DNA of 64,000 nucleotides, taken from positions 106,673,737-106,737,736 of the forward strand of contig OX638132.1 of NCBI GenBank assembly GCA_951804985.1, given 5' to 3'. The notes under the pieces were generated by a model. That model did not search any database, was not told where the DNA came from, and saw nothing but the letters and a program-made list of their open reading frames with translations. Source of the stretch: Dryomyza anilis (taxonomy: Eukaryota > Arthropoda > Insecta > Diptera > Dryomyzidae). Both the position numbers and the translations under genes were made by a program. The stretch's first letter is position 1; each line of letters starts with the position of its first letter. This document shows positions 46,494 to 56,935 of this stretch, one piece after another.

Positions 46494-48180
46494 ACGAATA
46501 AATTTTAATTGTATGGAAATCATTTCAAATTTCTTTGAGTTTTTTAATCGTTATTCAAAAGTTTATTATAGGATAAATTTATATTCACAAATATTTTTTT
46601 TGATTAAATTTATTTCAATAATTTTGTTTTTTTGAAATTTCTAATAACGAATATATGTTTGAAAATTGACGATTTAAAAACATATTAATAAAATTTTATT
46701 TAAATAAAAAAGTATTTGAATAATGCCCTAATCTGGTGTCTATGGCTATTTTATATATATTTTTAAAGCAAATCAAGTGATCTAATTAAACAAATAAATT
46801 TGAAGAATAATAATTTAATATTTCGCCAAAAGTAATTGTATGAATTTAATGATAAATATATGATTATTGGTAATACAACTGGATTTTAATATATTAACAG
46901 TATTAACGGTGATTGGCGGTACTTAAACTAATTAATCCACTAAAAAGAACTTTTGAACTATATGAAAAGTATTAATGTGAGTGTTACTGAGTGCTAAAAG
47001 TAGGCAGCGTTGTTATTTATTTGTAATGCCAAACATAAATATAATTTGTAATAATATAATAATAGTTTGGCGCTACAGTCCTGTATAGAACTTCGGCCGA
47101 GCTCTCTCACCATTTTGAGCTGTGCGTGTTATATTTGTACTCAAAGTGGTGGGTGAGAGCTTTTCATAGAGAGTAAAACTCGTAGGTTTGCCATTTACTG
47201 ACGCGAGGTAGCGCGGTATAGTTTCTATTAGACATCTGCACAAGTCCATTTGAAACCCACTTCAAGACATTCACTTCGTTTCAAAACATTTACTGTCATC
47301 GACTCTATGCTTGAAAATCAAATGATTGTCTTGCTCACAACAACAAAGAACCAAGTACTGTCAAAACAAAACATAAGCAAAACAAAACTGAAGTGAAGAG
47401 GTCTATGATGATGTGCAATAAACATTCAAATACTGAAATGAACTGCTTATGACACCGAGTACTTAGTGCATTTTTCATTTTTTTTATCATTCTTACTAGA
47501 GTAAGGAATAGAGTAGGAATTTTCATTAATATTGAAATATAGAAAAAAACAAAAGGTATAAGAAAATCACATAATATTTTATATTAAGTTTTTTATTTAT
47601 CGAAAAACATTTTTTTCATTATTTAATTTTTTCATTATTTAATTAATTTTTTTTTTTTTGATATATTGCTTTTCGACCAAAGCGTTGTTTTTGTGGTACA
47701 AATTTTTTTTTTAACAATTTTTTTTTTTAAATATTGTTTGTTGTATTTTTTATTAACACATAAATACCAATAACAACATTACTGCCGTCGAACGAGCGTC
47801 AGATTTGTTGTTGTTCTCACTGTTCGTCTTCTCACTCGATACTCGTTGCGCTCACTCGCTGCACCTACTGTATTCGTTGCATGTTCAGCGACAGTGTTGT
47901 CGTTTGTTGTGTTTTTCAAAACATTGAATGTTTTGAATGGCTTGATGTTTTGACAGTGCTTGACACCAATGAAACAAATACTGAAGTGAAGTCGCTCAAA
48001 GAGGCTTCACTATAATACTGTCGATTGTCATTTGTGAAATGAATTCAAAACTGTAGAGTGCAGTAGTGCATATTTGCAGGGGAAACTTCAAAACCATTTG
48101 TGCAGATGTCTAGTTTCTATGAAAAGATGTTGTTAGCCCTAGTCCAGGCTTGAACCGAGGACCTTTCGGCTCGCAATCCA
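46494..48180. repeat. Segmental tandem duplication, copy A (1687 bp)
   Basis: ACGAATAAATTTTAATTGTA at 46494 recurs at 48181. The copy carries the tail and body of a SINE and an inserted 884-bp MITE, and ends within the SINE's tRNA-like head (CAATCCAACG). Identical 63-codon ORFs at 47335-47526 and 49710-49901 are shadows. Confidence 0.88.
47229..48112. mobile_element. hAT-type MITE inserted in a SINE
   Basis: TIRs TAGACATCTGCACAA and TTGTGCAGATGTCTA are exact, flanked by the 8-bp duplication GTTTCTAT at 47221-47228 and 48113-48120. This is diagnostic of a hAT element; 884 bp without transposase. The interior has a repeated CACTTCA/TGAAGTG and TTTTGAATG theme near both ends. Confidence 0.88.
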
Positions 48181-48713
48181 ACGAATAAATTTTAATTGTA
48201 TGGAAATCATTTCAAATTTCTTTGAGTTTTTTAATCGTTATTCAAAAGTTTATTATAGGATAAATTTATATTCACAAATATTTTTTTTGATTAAATTTAT
48301 TTCAATAATTTTGTTTTTTTGAAATTTCTAATAACGAATATATGTTTGAAAATTGACGATATTAAAACATATTAATAAAATTTTATTTAAATAAAAAAGT
48401 ATTTGAATAATGCCCTAATCAAGTGATCTAATTAAACAAATAAATTTGAAGAATAATAATTTAATATTTCGCCAAAAGTAATTGTATGAATTTAATGATA
48501 AATATATGATTATTGGTAATACAACTGGATTTTAATATATTAACAGTATTAACGGTGATTGGCGGTACTTAAACTAATTAATCCACTAAAAAGAACTTTT
48601 GAACTATATGAAAAGTATTAATGTGAGTGTTACTGAGTGCTAAAAGTAGGCAGCGTTGTTATTTATTTGTAATGCCAAACATAAATATAATTTGTAATAA
48701 TATAACCAGTTGG

Positions 48714-49432
48714 GAAGGTAAGATCACATGGGAAATTTTAAAGTAGGTGTAATTATGATAGTTAGGATTATCAAAATTATAGTCGGTCTAAGCCGACTAT
48801 AAATACCCTACACATATGTGTGGTTACCACTCAAAGTGATATATAGATCACCAAGGTATACGAATCCTGAAAATAACTACAAACATTCAATCGCTGAAGA
48901 ATTTCCATTCATTTGATACCCATATTTACAAATGGATAGGTGTACCGAATTTCGATTTTTTTTTTTGTGAACCACAAGTCTTTTCGCCGGAAAACATTAT
49001 TATCATGTATTTGAGCATGATGTCAATATATATTTGTCCAAAAAAGTTTACCTAAGCACGTATACATAAAAATTGATCTTTATATGTACATTTTATATGA
49101 GGTATTTGAACATAAGTGGTCGGATCATAGGTCACAATGGACCGATCTCGCCAATTTTTTCGCACATACAGCGTAGGTATATTAGTAATCTAAGTTATAA
49201 GTTTCATTTTTCAAGCTCTTCAATTTTAAAAGTCTTAGGGATTTCAACAGACAGACAGACGGACAGACAGACGGACAGACAGACAGACGGACAGACGGAC
49301 ATCGCTAAATCGACTCAGGATGTCATGCTGATCAAGAATATATATACTTTTCCATACCGGAGATGCTTCCTTCTTGGTGTTACAAACGGCGTACCAAACT
49401 GAATATACCCTTTCACTCTTAGTGTAGGGTAT
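48714..49432 (+). mobile_element. Mini-me-like element, subfamily 1
   Basis: Complete (AACCAGTTGGGAAGGTAAGA to AGTGTAGGGTAT), with hairpin and an expanded (GACA/GACG)n at about 49252-49300. The empty site is preserved in duplication copy A at about 47050-47060. Confidence 0.9.
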
Positions 49433-50570
49433 AATAATAGTTTGGCGCTACAGTCCTGTATAGAACTTCGGCCGAGCTCTCTCACCATTTTGAGCTGTGC
49501 GTGTTATATTTGTACTCAAAGTGGTGGGTGAGAGCTTTTCATAGAGAGTAAAACTCGTAGGTTTGCCATTTACTGACGCGAGGTAGCGCGGTATAGTTTC
49601 TATTAGACATCTGCACAAGTCCATTTGAAACCCACTTCAAGACATTCACTTCGTTTCAAAACATTTACTGTCATCGACTCTATGCTTGAAAATCAAATGA
49701 TTGTCTTGCTCACAACAACAAAGAACCAAGTACTGTCAAAACAAAACATAAGCAAAACAAAACTGAAGTGAAGAGGTCTATGATGATGTGCAATAAACAT
49801 TCAAATACTGAAATGAACTGCTTATGACACCGAGTACTTAGTGCATTTTTCATTTTTTTTATCATTCTTACTAGAGTAAGGAATAGAGTAGGAATTTTCA
49901 TTAATATTGAAATATAGAAAAAAACAAAAGGTATAAGAAAATCACATAATATTTTATATTAAGTTTTTTATTTATCGAAAAACATTTTTTTCATTATTTA
50001 ATTTTTTCATTATTTAATTAATTTTTTTTTTTGATATATTGCTTTTCGACCAAAGCGTTGTTTTTGTGGTACAAATTTTTTTTTTAACAATTTTTTTTTT
50101 TAAATATTGTTTGTTGTATTTTTTATTAACACATAAATACCAATAACAACATTACTGCCGTCGAACGAGCGTCAGATTTGTTGTTGTTCTCACTGTTCGT
50201 CTTCTCACTCGATACTCGTTGCGCTCACTCGCTGCACCTACTGTATTCGTTGCATGTTCAGCGACAGTGTTGTCGTTTGTTGTGTTTTTCAAAACATTGA
50301 ATGTTTTGAATGGCTTGATGTTTTGACAGTGCTTGACACCAATGAAACAAATACTGAAGTGAAGTGAAGTCGCTCAAAGAGGCTTCACTATAATACTGTC
50401 GATTGTCATTTGTGAAATGAATTCAAAACTGTAGAGTGCAGTAGTGCATATTTGCAGGGGAAACTTCAAAACCATTTGTATGAAAAGATGTTGTTAGCCC
50501 TAGTCCAGGCTTGAACCGAGGACCTTTCGGCTCGCAATCCAACGCACTAACCACTGAGCTACCGCGGCTA
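49433..50570 (-). mobile_element. tRNA-derived SINE, interrupted by the hAT MITE
   Basis: On the minus strand the head (from about 50570) has a pol III A box TAGCTCAGTGGTT (50561-50549) and a B box GGTTCAAGCC (50517-50508) at tRNA spacing, with an anticodon-loop-like TTGCGAG. The acceptor arms do not pair, so this is a SINE head, not a tRNA. The body passes through TATACCGCGCTACCTCGCG and CAGCTCAAAATGGTGAGAGA to ACTGTAGCGCCAAACT and an (ATT)n tail. Without the inserted MITE the SINE is about 270 bp. It would be mobilised by a LINE. Confidence 0.75.
49604..50479. mobile_element. hAT-type MITE, right end deleted
   Basis: Duplicate of 47229-48112. The left TIR TAGACATCTGCACAA is intact; a 17-bp deletion at about 50479 takes out most of the right TIR and half of the target duplication. 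Confidence 0.85.
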
Positions 50571-51025
50571 TACTAATTCTGTAATACTAATTCTATTATT
50601 TTAATTTCTTTGTCACCCACGAATAACCAAATACATATAATTTTTTGACGTTGGCTGTGTTAAATAACAGAAATTACAAACATACATATAGTAATATCTG
50701 ATGAAATATATCTGTTTCTACAGAAACATTAATATAATGAATTCATATAAATCCGCGATTAAAGCAATTCATGTTTAAATATCGTATAATAATATTTCAA
50801 TCTGAACAAAATAATATTGCAATTCAATTATAATGTAATTAGATTTTACTCCTAATATTTATATGGTGATTTCGAATTACGTAATTATTACATTCAAGCA
50901 TATTCAAACAAATATTTTCTATCCGTGTATGTGTATATCAAGCATTATGAAATAAATTTGATAGCAGCTTCATAAGAAACGGCAAATTGGCTCACTAACA
51001 TATGAATATTAATATAATGAATATT
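50571..51025. other. AT-rich DNA, one dispersed repeat
   Basis: The segment around 50830-50920 resembles 9280-9390. No gene. Confidence 0.3.
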
Positions 51026-51750
51026 AACCAGTTGGGAAGGTTAGATCACATGGGAAATTTTTAAGTAGGTGTAATTATGATAGTTAGGATTATCAAAATT
51101 ATAGTCGGTCTAAGCCGACTATAAATACCCTACACATATGTGTGGTTACCATTCAAAGTGATATATAGGTCACCAGGGTATACGAATCCTGAAAATAACT
51201 ACAAACGTTCAATCGCTGAAGAATTTCCATTCATTTGATACCCATATTTACAAATGGGTAGGTGTACCGAATTTCGATTTTTTTTTTTGTGAACCACAAG
51301 TCTTTTTGCCGGAAAACATTATTATAATGTATTTGAGCATGATATCAATATATATTTGACCAAAAAAGTTTATCTAAGCACGTATACATAAAAATTGATC
51401 TTTATATGTACATTTTATATGAGGTATTTGAACAAAAGTGGTCGGATCATAGGTCGTAATGGACCGATCTCGCACATACAGCGTAGGTATATTAGTAATC
51501 TAAGTTATAAGTTTCATTTATCTAGCTCTTCAATTTTAAAAGTCTTAGGGATTTCAACAGACAGACAGACAGACAGACGGACAGACAGACGGACAGACAG
51601 ACAGACGGACAGACGGACATCGCTATATCGACTCAGGAGGTCATGCTGATCAAGAATATATATACTTTTCCATACCGGAGATGCTTCCTTCTGGGTGTTA
51701 CAAACGGCGTACCAAACTGAATATACCCTTTCACTCTTAGTGTAGGGTAT
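51026..51750 (+). mobile_element. Mini-me-like element, subfamily 1
   Basis: Complete copy with hairpin AGTCGGTCTAAGCCGACT and a long (GACA/GACG)n at about 51558-51617. Ends in GTGTAGGGTAT followed by AAAA. Confidence 0.87.
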
Positions 51751-52742
51751 AAAAACTTGAGTACAACTTGTACAATAATTATTTCATACCTATACTTTCT
51801 ACACTTGCAATGCACTAGGAATTGATTTGAGTGAAATGTATGCTTTATATTTATTTAATACTTCTGCGATTTAACGAGCATGTTCCATTTCATTGGAAAC
51901 ATAAAGGAGAACTTTATATTTCCAATTCACTTTTATATTGTTTTAATATAGAAAAATGCGGTATATGAATATGTTGAGAATTTTTATCAACATCAAGTTT
52001 TAAACAAGTGTAATTTTATTTTGTAATTTAATATGCATATCAAGTGGTCTATTGCGCTGTTTTTGAACTATAGGTTAAAAATCAAGCCATTAACAAGTGT
52101 AGAGCTCAGCATGAAATATTTGTATATTTTAAATTGAATAAAAAGTTGCCTTCAACTTTCAATTGCGTGTAGATTTCAAGTTAGTTGAACATTGGAATAT
52201 AATTTAATTAATAGGATAGATAGTAAAAAGACGTTTTGGTGGAGAATGCTATAGTATACAACTTTTTAAATTACGTTTCTCCATGCTATTGAGAAAAATA
52301 CTTGATATAAACTTGCAAACCACTTTAATTCAAAGGCAAATGTTTATTGGGTAAAAAGATACAAATCCGTATTTTTCTTTATTTTTCATTCAAAATTATT
52401 TATTTTACATATTTGGACATTCAATTTTACGATTTATAAATATATAAAAACAATTTACAGGACTAAGAAGTAACAAATAATCTATATACAAACAATTGCC
52501 ATGTACATACACATATGAAAATAACTACTTATATTACGTATATTTTTTCTGTGTACCTACATACAAATTATGATGTAGCACCAGCATATAGTATATGGTC
52601 TACACAACAACTCAAAGAACAAGTGAATCCACTTCTATTAATTAACTTCTATAGCATTGTTTAGATCACAAATAGTGATATTAAAAAAATAACGAAATAC
52701 AATTCAATTCAATTAAATTTATATGCTTTCGCATGTAATTGA
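51751..52742. other. AT-rich region downstream of the divergent Orct-like gene
   Basis: It should include the 3' UTR of the minus-strand gene ending at 52743. Several TTTATT words (minus-strand AATAAA) occur near 52376-52410 but none is clearly the poly(A) signal. No gene seen. Confidence 0.3.
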
Positions 52743-54365
52743 CTATTTTTGAATTTTTGAATTAAATTGATTGTCCAGCATTATTAATCTTCCATGCTCT
52801 TCGAAATTTATTTCTGCCTTTGAACTGAGTTTCCGGCCAAACTTTTCTCCATCGGCCAGAGTCTCTAAAGTGGGCTTATTTGAAGTCTCTGGCAACATCA
52901 GAGCGAGTGAGCCCCCTAGGATCGCAAGTACTCCACATATGACCAGTGGCATTGGGGGCCACGCTTGGGATAGCATGAATATAAAGGGTGTTAAAATTCC
53001 ACCGACGCGTGCTACCATGGAGCTGGATCCGAGTCCAACGTTGCGCACCACAGTCGGAAATTGCTCAGCGGTAAAAATGTAAATGACTCCGTAAGCTGCA
53101 GTGATGCAAAACTTGCCAAACATGATGCTACTAATATAGAGCCAGATCATGTCTTGAGGAACCAGAAGGGCAAACAATAACCCGACACCAGAAAGCATCA
53201 GATTTGCGCAGAGCACCACACGGCGGCCCAGTCGATTCAGCAGAAGCAGTAGTGAACAGTATGCCGGAATTTCAATTATGGAGCAAATTAAGTAGTTACG
53301 AAAGACGTTGTTTCCGAGAAGATTGGTATTCCACGAAAGACCGTAGTAAGTGACAGTGATCACGAACCAATTAAAAAATATCTGCAGAGACTTACGACGC
53401 ATGTTTGGGTATTTGAAAATGTTTAAGAGAGTAGGCTGAGCCAACGGTTCTAACAATGTGCGACTTTGTTCTGGCTGTTGTAGAGTCTCCAGGAGATCTA
53501 ATGGTACTGTGACGCTATTAATACTCGCCGTCCGTTCAATATTGGTGATTGCAGCTTTAATATCTTGCTTGGACAATAACCACCTTGTAGACTCTGGGAC
53601 AATCCAATTATACGCTAGAAATAGCAATCCTGGCAGCGACATGGCGATTTGCATCGAGTGCCAATCGCATATTAAATAAGCAAACGCCGATGTGAACACA
53701 GCACCCACTGAATAGGAGACCATTATGCAAACGGTCACAAATAAACGGTAACGTGGACCAACCATTTCTGTGGCCAACACATACGCCACCAAATATACTC
53801 CACTTATAGAGCATCCCACTAGCATGCGCGCTATAGTGTGAGAGACATAATCTGGAGCAATTCCCGTTAAAACACCTGAAGTCAACTGCAATAGTAAGGC
53901 CGCCATTAACACCGGCTTGCGACCGACTTTGTCCGACAGTTGTCCACAAAAAATGCTCCCCAGCAGAATGCCTACCATAAGAAGTGATTGATTCGTGGCC
54001 ACCAACCAGCTGCGGTCACAAACTAAATTCCATTCTGTGACGGCGCTGCTCGAGTATACGCTGTTATCATATATATAGTTGGAGCAAGCAACACTAGAAT
54101 TGTCCGATAAATATTCGCATTTGCTGTAGCCAACACCATTTTTATCTAAGGGAAATGATGACCGCCATACATCGGGTGCTAAAGAGTATTCCGTGCCATT
54201 TTCTCCGGGTAGGGCACATCGAAAAAGTGGTTGTGCCAGTAGAAAAACACCCGAAAAGACGTGTATTCCACATGCAATCCCTGTACCGCACAACAATACT
54301 AAAATGAGACGTTGGTGTCTGCCAAATTCACCTAAGTAGACGAGAATTTCGTCATAACTCGTCAT
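52743..54365 (-). CDS. Organic cation transporter, divergent Orct-like paralogue (MFS, SLC22)
   Basis: Single-exon ORF of 540 residues starting at an ATG (MTSYDEILVYLGEFGRHQ), the same N-terminal layout as the other two Orct-like proteins. TM1 and GVFLLAQPLFRC are followed by an extracellular loop with glycosylation sites (NGT, NSS), TAVTEWN-type motif (SAVTEWNLVC), MFS signature GQLSDKVGRKP at 141-151, PESTRWLLSK after TM6, and FTAEQFPTVVRNVGLG in the C-terminal half. The C-terminal tail is short. It clearly belongs to the same group but is more divergent from the 37412 and 60786 genes than they are from each other. Role: membrane transport of organic cations (family knowledge); substrate unknown. 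The start and the upstream 400 bp have been duplicated in tandem. Confidence 0.94.
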   Translation of the reverse strand: MTSYDEILVYLGEFGRHQRLILVLLCGTGIACGIHVFSGVFLLAQPLFRCALPGENGTEYSLAPDVWRSSFPLDKNGVGYSKCEYLSDNSSVACSNYIYDNSVYSSSAVTEWNLVCDRSWLVATNQSLLMVGILLGSIFCGQLSDKVGRKPVLMAALLLQLTSGVLTGIAPDYVSHTIARMLVGCSISGVYLVAYVLATEMVGPRYRLFVTVCIMVSYSVGAVFTSAFAYLICDWHSMQIAMSLPGLLFLAYNWIVPESTRWLLSKQDIKAAITNIERTASINSVTVPLDLLETLQQPEQSRTLLEPLAQPTLLNIFKYPNMRRKSLQIFFNWFVITVTYYGLSWNTNLLGNNVFRNYLICSIIEIPAYCSLLLLLNRLGRRVVLCANLMLSGVGLLFALLVPQDMIWLYISSIMFGKFCITAAYGVIYIFTAEQFPTVVRNVGLGSSSMVARVGGILTPFIFMLSQAWPPMPLVICGVLAILGGSLALMLPETSNKPTLETLADGEKFGRKLSSKAEINFEEHGRLIMLDNQFNSKIQK

Positions 54366-54770
54366 ATCTCAAAAATAAAACTAATTTGAACTATTTATGG
54401 AACTCGCAGTATTATGTCGCACACCGATAGTTTGAAACTAACCACTGACAGGAATATTTCACATTTTCAAAGTTCACAAAGGTGTTAGATAAATTTGCAT
54501 TACAATCGAAAATTATTGTTATTGTGTGTTTTTAGTATTTTGAATTTAAATATATACACCCTATTAGGATAAACAAAAGTTAAACTTAGAAGATTCAAAA
54601 CAGAAATAACAAAATGCTACCAATTAAGCAACTCATTTTGTTTGTGCATAAAGTTTGCATTAGTAAAAAATAACATAATAAACTTTTAAATGTTTTAAAA
54701 ATGAAAAAAATATTACAAGCTCAAGTGATACATTGAAAACTTAGTCTCGATCTATAGATTCACCTAATTA
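54339..54770. repeat. 432-bp tandem duplication, unit 1 (includes the start codon)
   Basis: GACGAGAATTTCGTCATAAC at 54339 recurs at 54771. This unit contains the first codons and proximal upstream region of the 52743-54365 gene. Confidence 0.9.
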
Positions 54771-55384
54771 GACGAGAATTTCGTCATAACTCGTCATATC
54801 TCAAAAATAAAACCAGTTGGGAACGTTAGATCACATGGGAAATTTTAAAGTAGGTGTAATTCTGATAGTTAGGATTATCAAAATTATAGTCGGTCTAAGC
54901 CGACTATAAATACCCTACACATATCTGTGGTTACCATTCAAAGTGATATATAGGTCACCAGGGTATACGAATCCTGAAAATAATTACAAACATTCAATCG
55001 CTGAAGAATTTCCATTCATTTGATACCCATATTTACAAATGGGTAGGTGTACCGAATTTCGAATATTTTTTTGGGAACCACAAGTCTTTTCGCCGGAAAA
55101 CTTTATTATCATGTATTTGAGCATGATGTCAATATATATTTGACTAAAAAAGTTTACCTAAGCACGTATATATAAAAATTGATCTTTATATGTACATTTT
55201 ATATGAGGTATTTGAACGTAAGTGGTCGGATCATAGGTCACAATGGACCGATCTCGCCAATTTTTTCGCACATACAGCGTAGGTATATTAGTAATCTAAG
55301 TTATAAGTTTCATTTATCTAGCTCCTCAATTTTAAAAGTAGTAGGGATTTCAACAGACAGACGGACAGACGGACAGACAGACAG

Positions 55385-55426
<42 letters not shown>

Positions 55427-55976
55427 GGACAGACGGACAGACAGACGGACAGACAGACGGACATCGCTAGATCGACTCAGGAGGTCATGCTGATCAAGAA
55501 TATATATACTTTTCCATACCGGAGATGCTTCCTTCTGGGTGTTACAAACGGCGTACCAAACTGAATATACCCTTTCACTCTTAGTGTAGGGTATAATTAA
55601 TTTGAACTATTTATGGAACTCGCAGTATTATGTCGCACGCCGATAGTTTGAAACTAACCACTGACAGGAATATTTCACATTTTCAAAGTTCACAAAGGTG
55701 TTAGATAAATTTGCATTACAATCGAAAATTATTGTTATTGTGTGTTTTTAGTATTTTGAATTTAAATATATACACCCTATTAGGATAAACAAAAGTTAAA
55801 CTTAGAAGATTCAAAACAGAAATAACAAAATGCTACCAATTAAGCAACTCATTTTGTTTGTGCATAAAGTTTGCATTAGCAAAAAATAACATAATAAACT
55901 TTTAAATGTTTTAAAAATGAAAAAAATAATACAAGCTCAAGTGATACATTGTAAACTTAGTCTCGATCTATAGATT
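54771..55976. repeat. 432-bp tandem duplication, unit 2, split by a mini-me element
   Basis: Unit 2 repeats unit 1, with the mini-me element at 54811-55594 inserted 40 bp in. It contains a duplicate start codon on the minus strand at 54797, reading MTSYDEILV and then a stop, so it cannot make protein but duplicates promoter-proximal DNA. Confidence 0.88.
54811..55594 (+). mobile_element. Mini-me-like element with long (GACA/GACG)n, subfamily 1
   Basis: Complete, AACCAGTTGGGAACGTTAGA to AGTGTAGGGTAT. The GACA/GACG tract spans about 55353-55464, the longest in the window. The empty site is in unit 1 at about 54376. Confidence 0.9.
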
Positions 55977-56359
55977 AACATGTAGTGAATATGTATCGAT
56001 ATGTAGAATTAAATAGTTTTTTGACTAATATATGTAATAATCTGTATTGAAATTTGAAAACAGTATTTATCAAAAAAAAAAGAGATGGAAATCGAAATAT
56101 AGAAAAACGGTGCCATTGAACAAGTAAATCTCTGCCAAACTAGCAATAAAAATTAGTGACGAAATCTGTACATTGTTTTATTGGAACGTGTCTTATAATT
56201 TATAAATGAATTTACATATAATTAAATCAATACATTTTTCGTGTACAAAGTATGCTCTTTATGGTGCATAAGTGTGTAACTTGTTTTTAAACCCCCATGT
56301 CTCACCCGAATTTATTGCAAGTTAAATACAAAATAGTTATTAATCTTCTATATATAATA
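55977..56359. other. AT-rich DNA, nothing identified
   Basis: No ORF or repeat of note. Confidence 0.3.
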
Positions 56360-56935
56360 TAATAATAACAATAGTTTGGCGCTATAGTTCATTGTGTGTA
56401 TTTTAGAGTGTAAATTTGCGAATTGTGTGCATATATGCGTGTGTATAAATACGATTTAAACAATTATTGTTTAATGTTACAACTATTTACGTGTACATAT
56501 ACATTTTATTTGCATTTTTAAACCTTTGTTGTGTGATATAAGGCACAAAATGATTATACATAGAAATTTCGGAAACGCAATCCCCGTAAACATAAGAAAT
56601 TAAATACTTGATATTTATTTTTACACATTTTTAACTTTAGAAATGTTTAATTTTACACATTTTATGTTTAAATTAACACATTTCATGTTGTAAGTTTACA
56701 CCAAAAAAGAGTAATTTTCCACATTTGAATGTTTAATTTTAGACATATTTTGCTGATTCTTAATGTTTAAATTAAAACATTAGTGATTCAATTATAAATG
56801 CGTGTTTAAGAATGCGACTATAAAGCGAGGAAACAGGAAAAGTTGTCTCGCTTTATGATCGTAAAATTGCACAAATTTTCTTTTGTGTGTAGTCCAACGA
56901 ACTAACCAATCGAGCTACTGAAGCTACATATATTA
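56360..56935 (-). mobile_element. Possible SINE remnants flanking inserted DNA
   Basis: At the left, ATAATAACAATAGTTTGGCGCTATAG resembles the SINE tail (shown here only in part: AATAGTTTGGCGCTATAG). At the right, 56890-56930 on the minus strand gives TAGCTCGATTGGTTAGTTCG, a pol III A-box-like head. Both have the same orientation, so they may be the ends of one SINE split by about 480 bp of unrelated sequence, or two fragments. Confidence 0.4.

Larger units (their letters stand above)
48181..50548. repeat. Segmental tandem duplication, copy B
   Basis: Contains the same sequence as 46494-48180, plus a mini-me element (48714-49432), with two deletions: about 40 bp near 48420 and 17 bp at about 50479, which removes the right TIR and duplication of the MITE. 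The SINE head continues beyond the duplicated part. Confidence 0.88.

Noticed and set aside
49073..49402. ORF of 109 codons (similar ones at 51395, 55179 and others)
   Set aside because: It is common to all mini-me copies, changes frame with each GACA/GACG tract length and has no start or end conservation.
50498..50570. A functional tRNA gene on the minus strand (A and B boxes, anticodon-like GCG)
   Set aside because: The acceptor and anticodon stems do not pair, and the sequence continues into a repeated SINE body.
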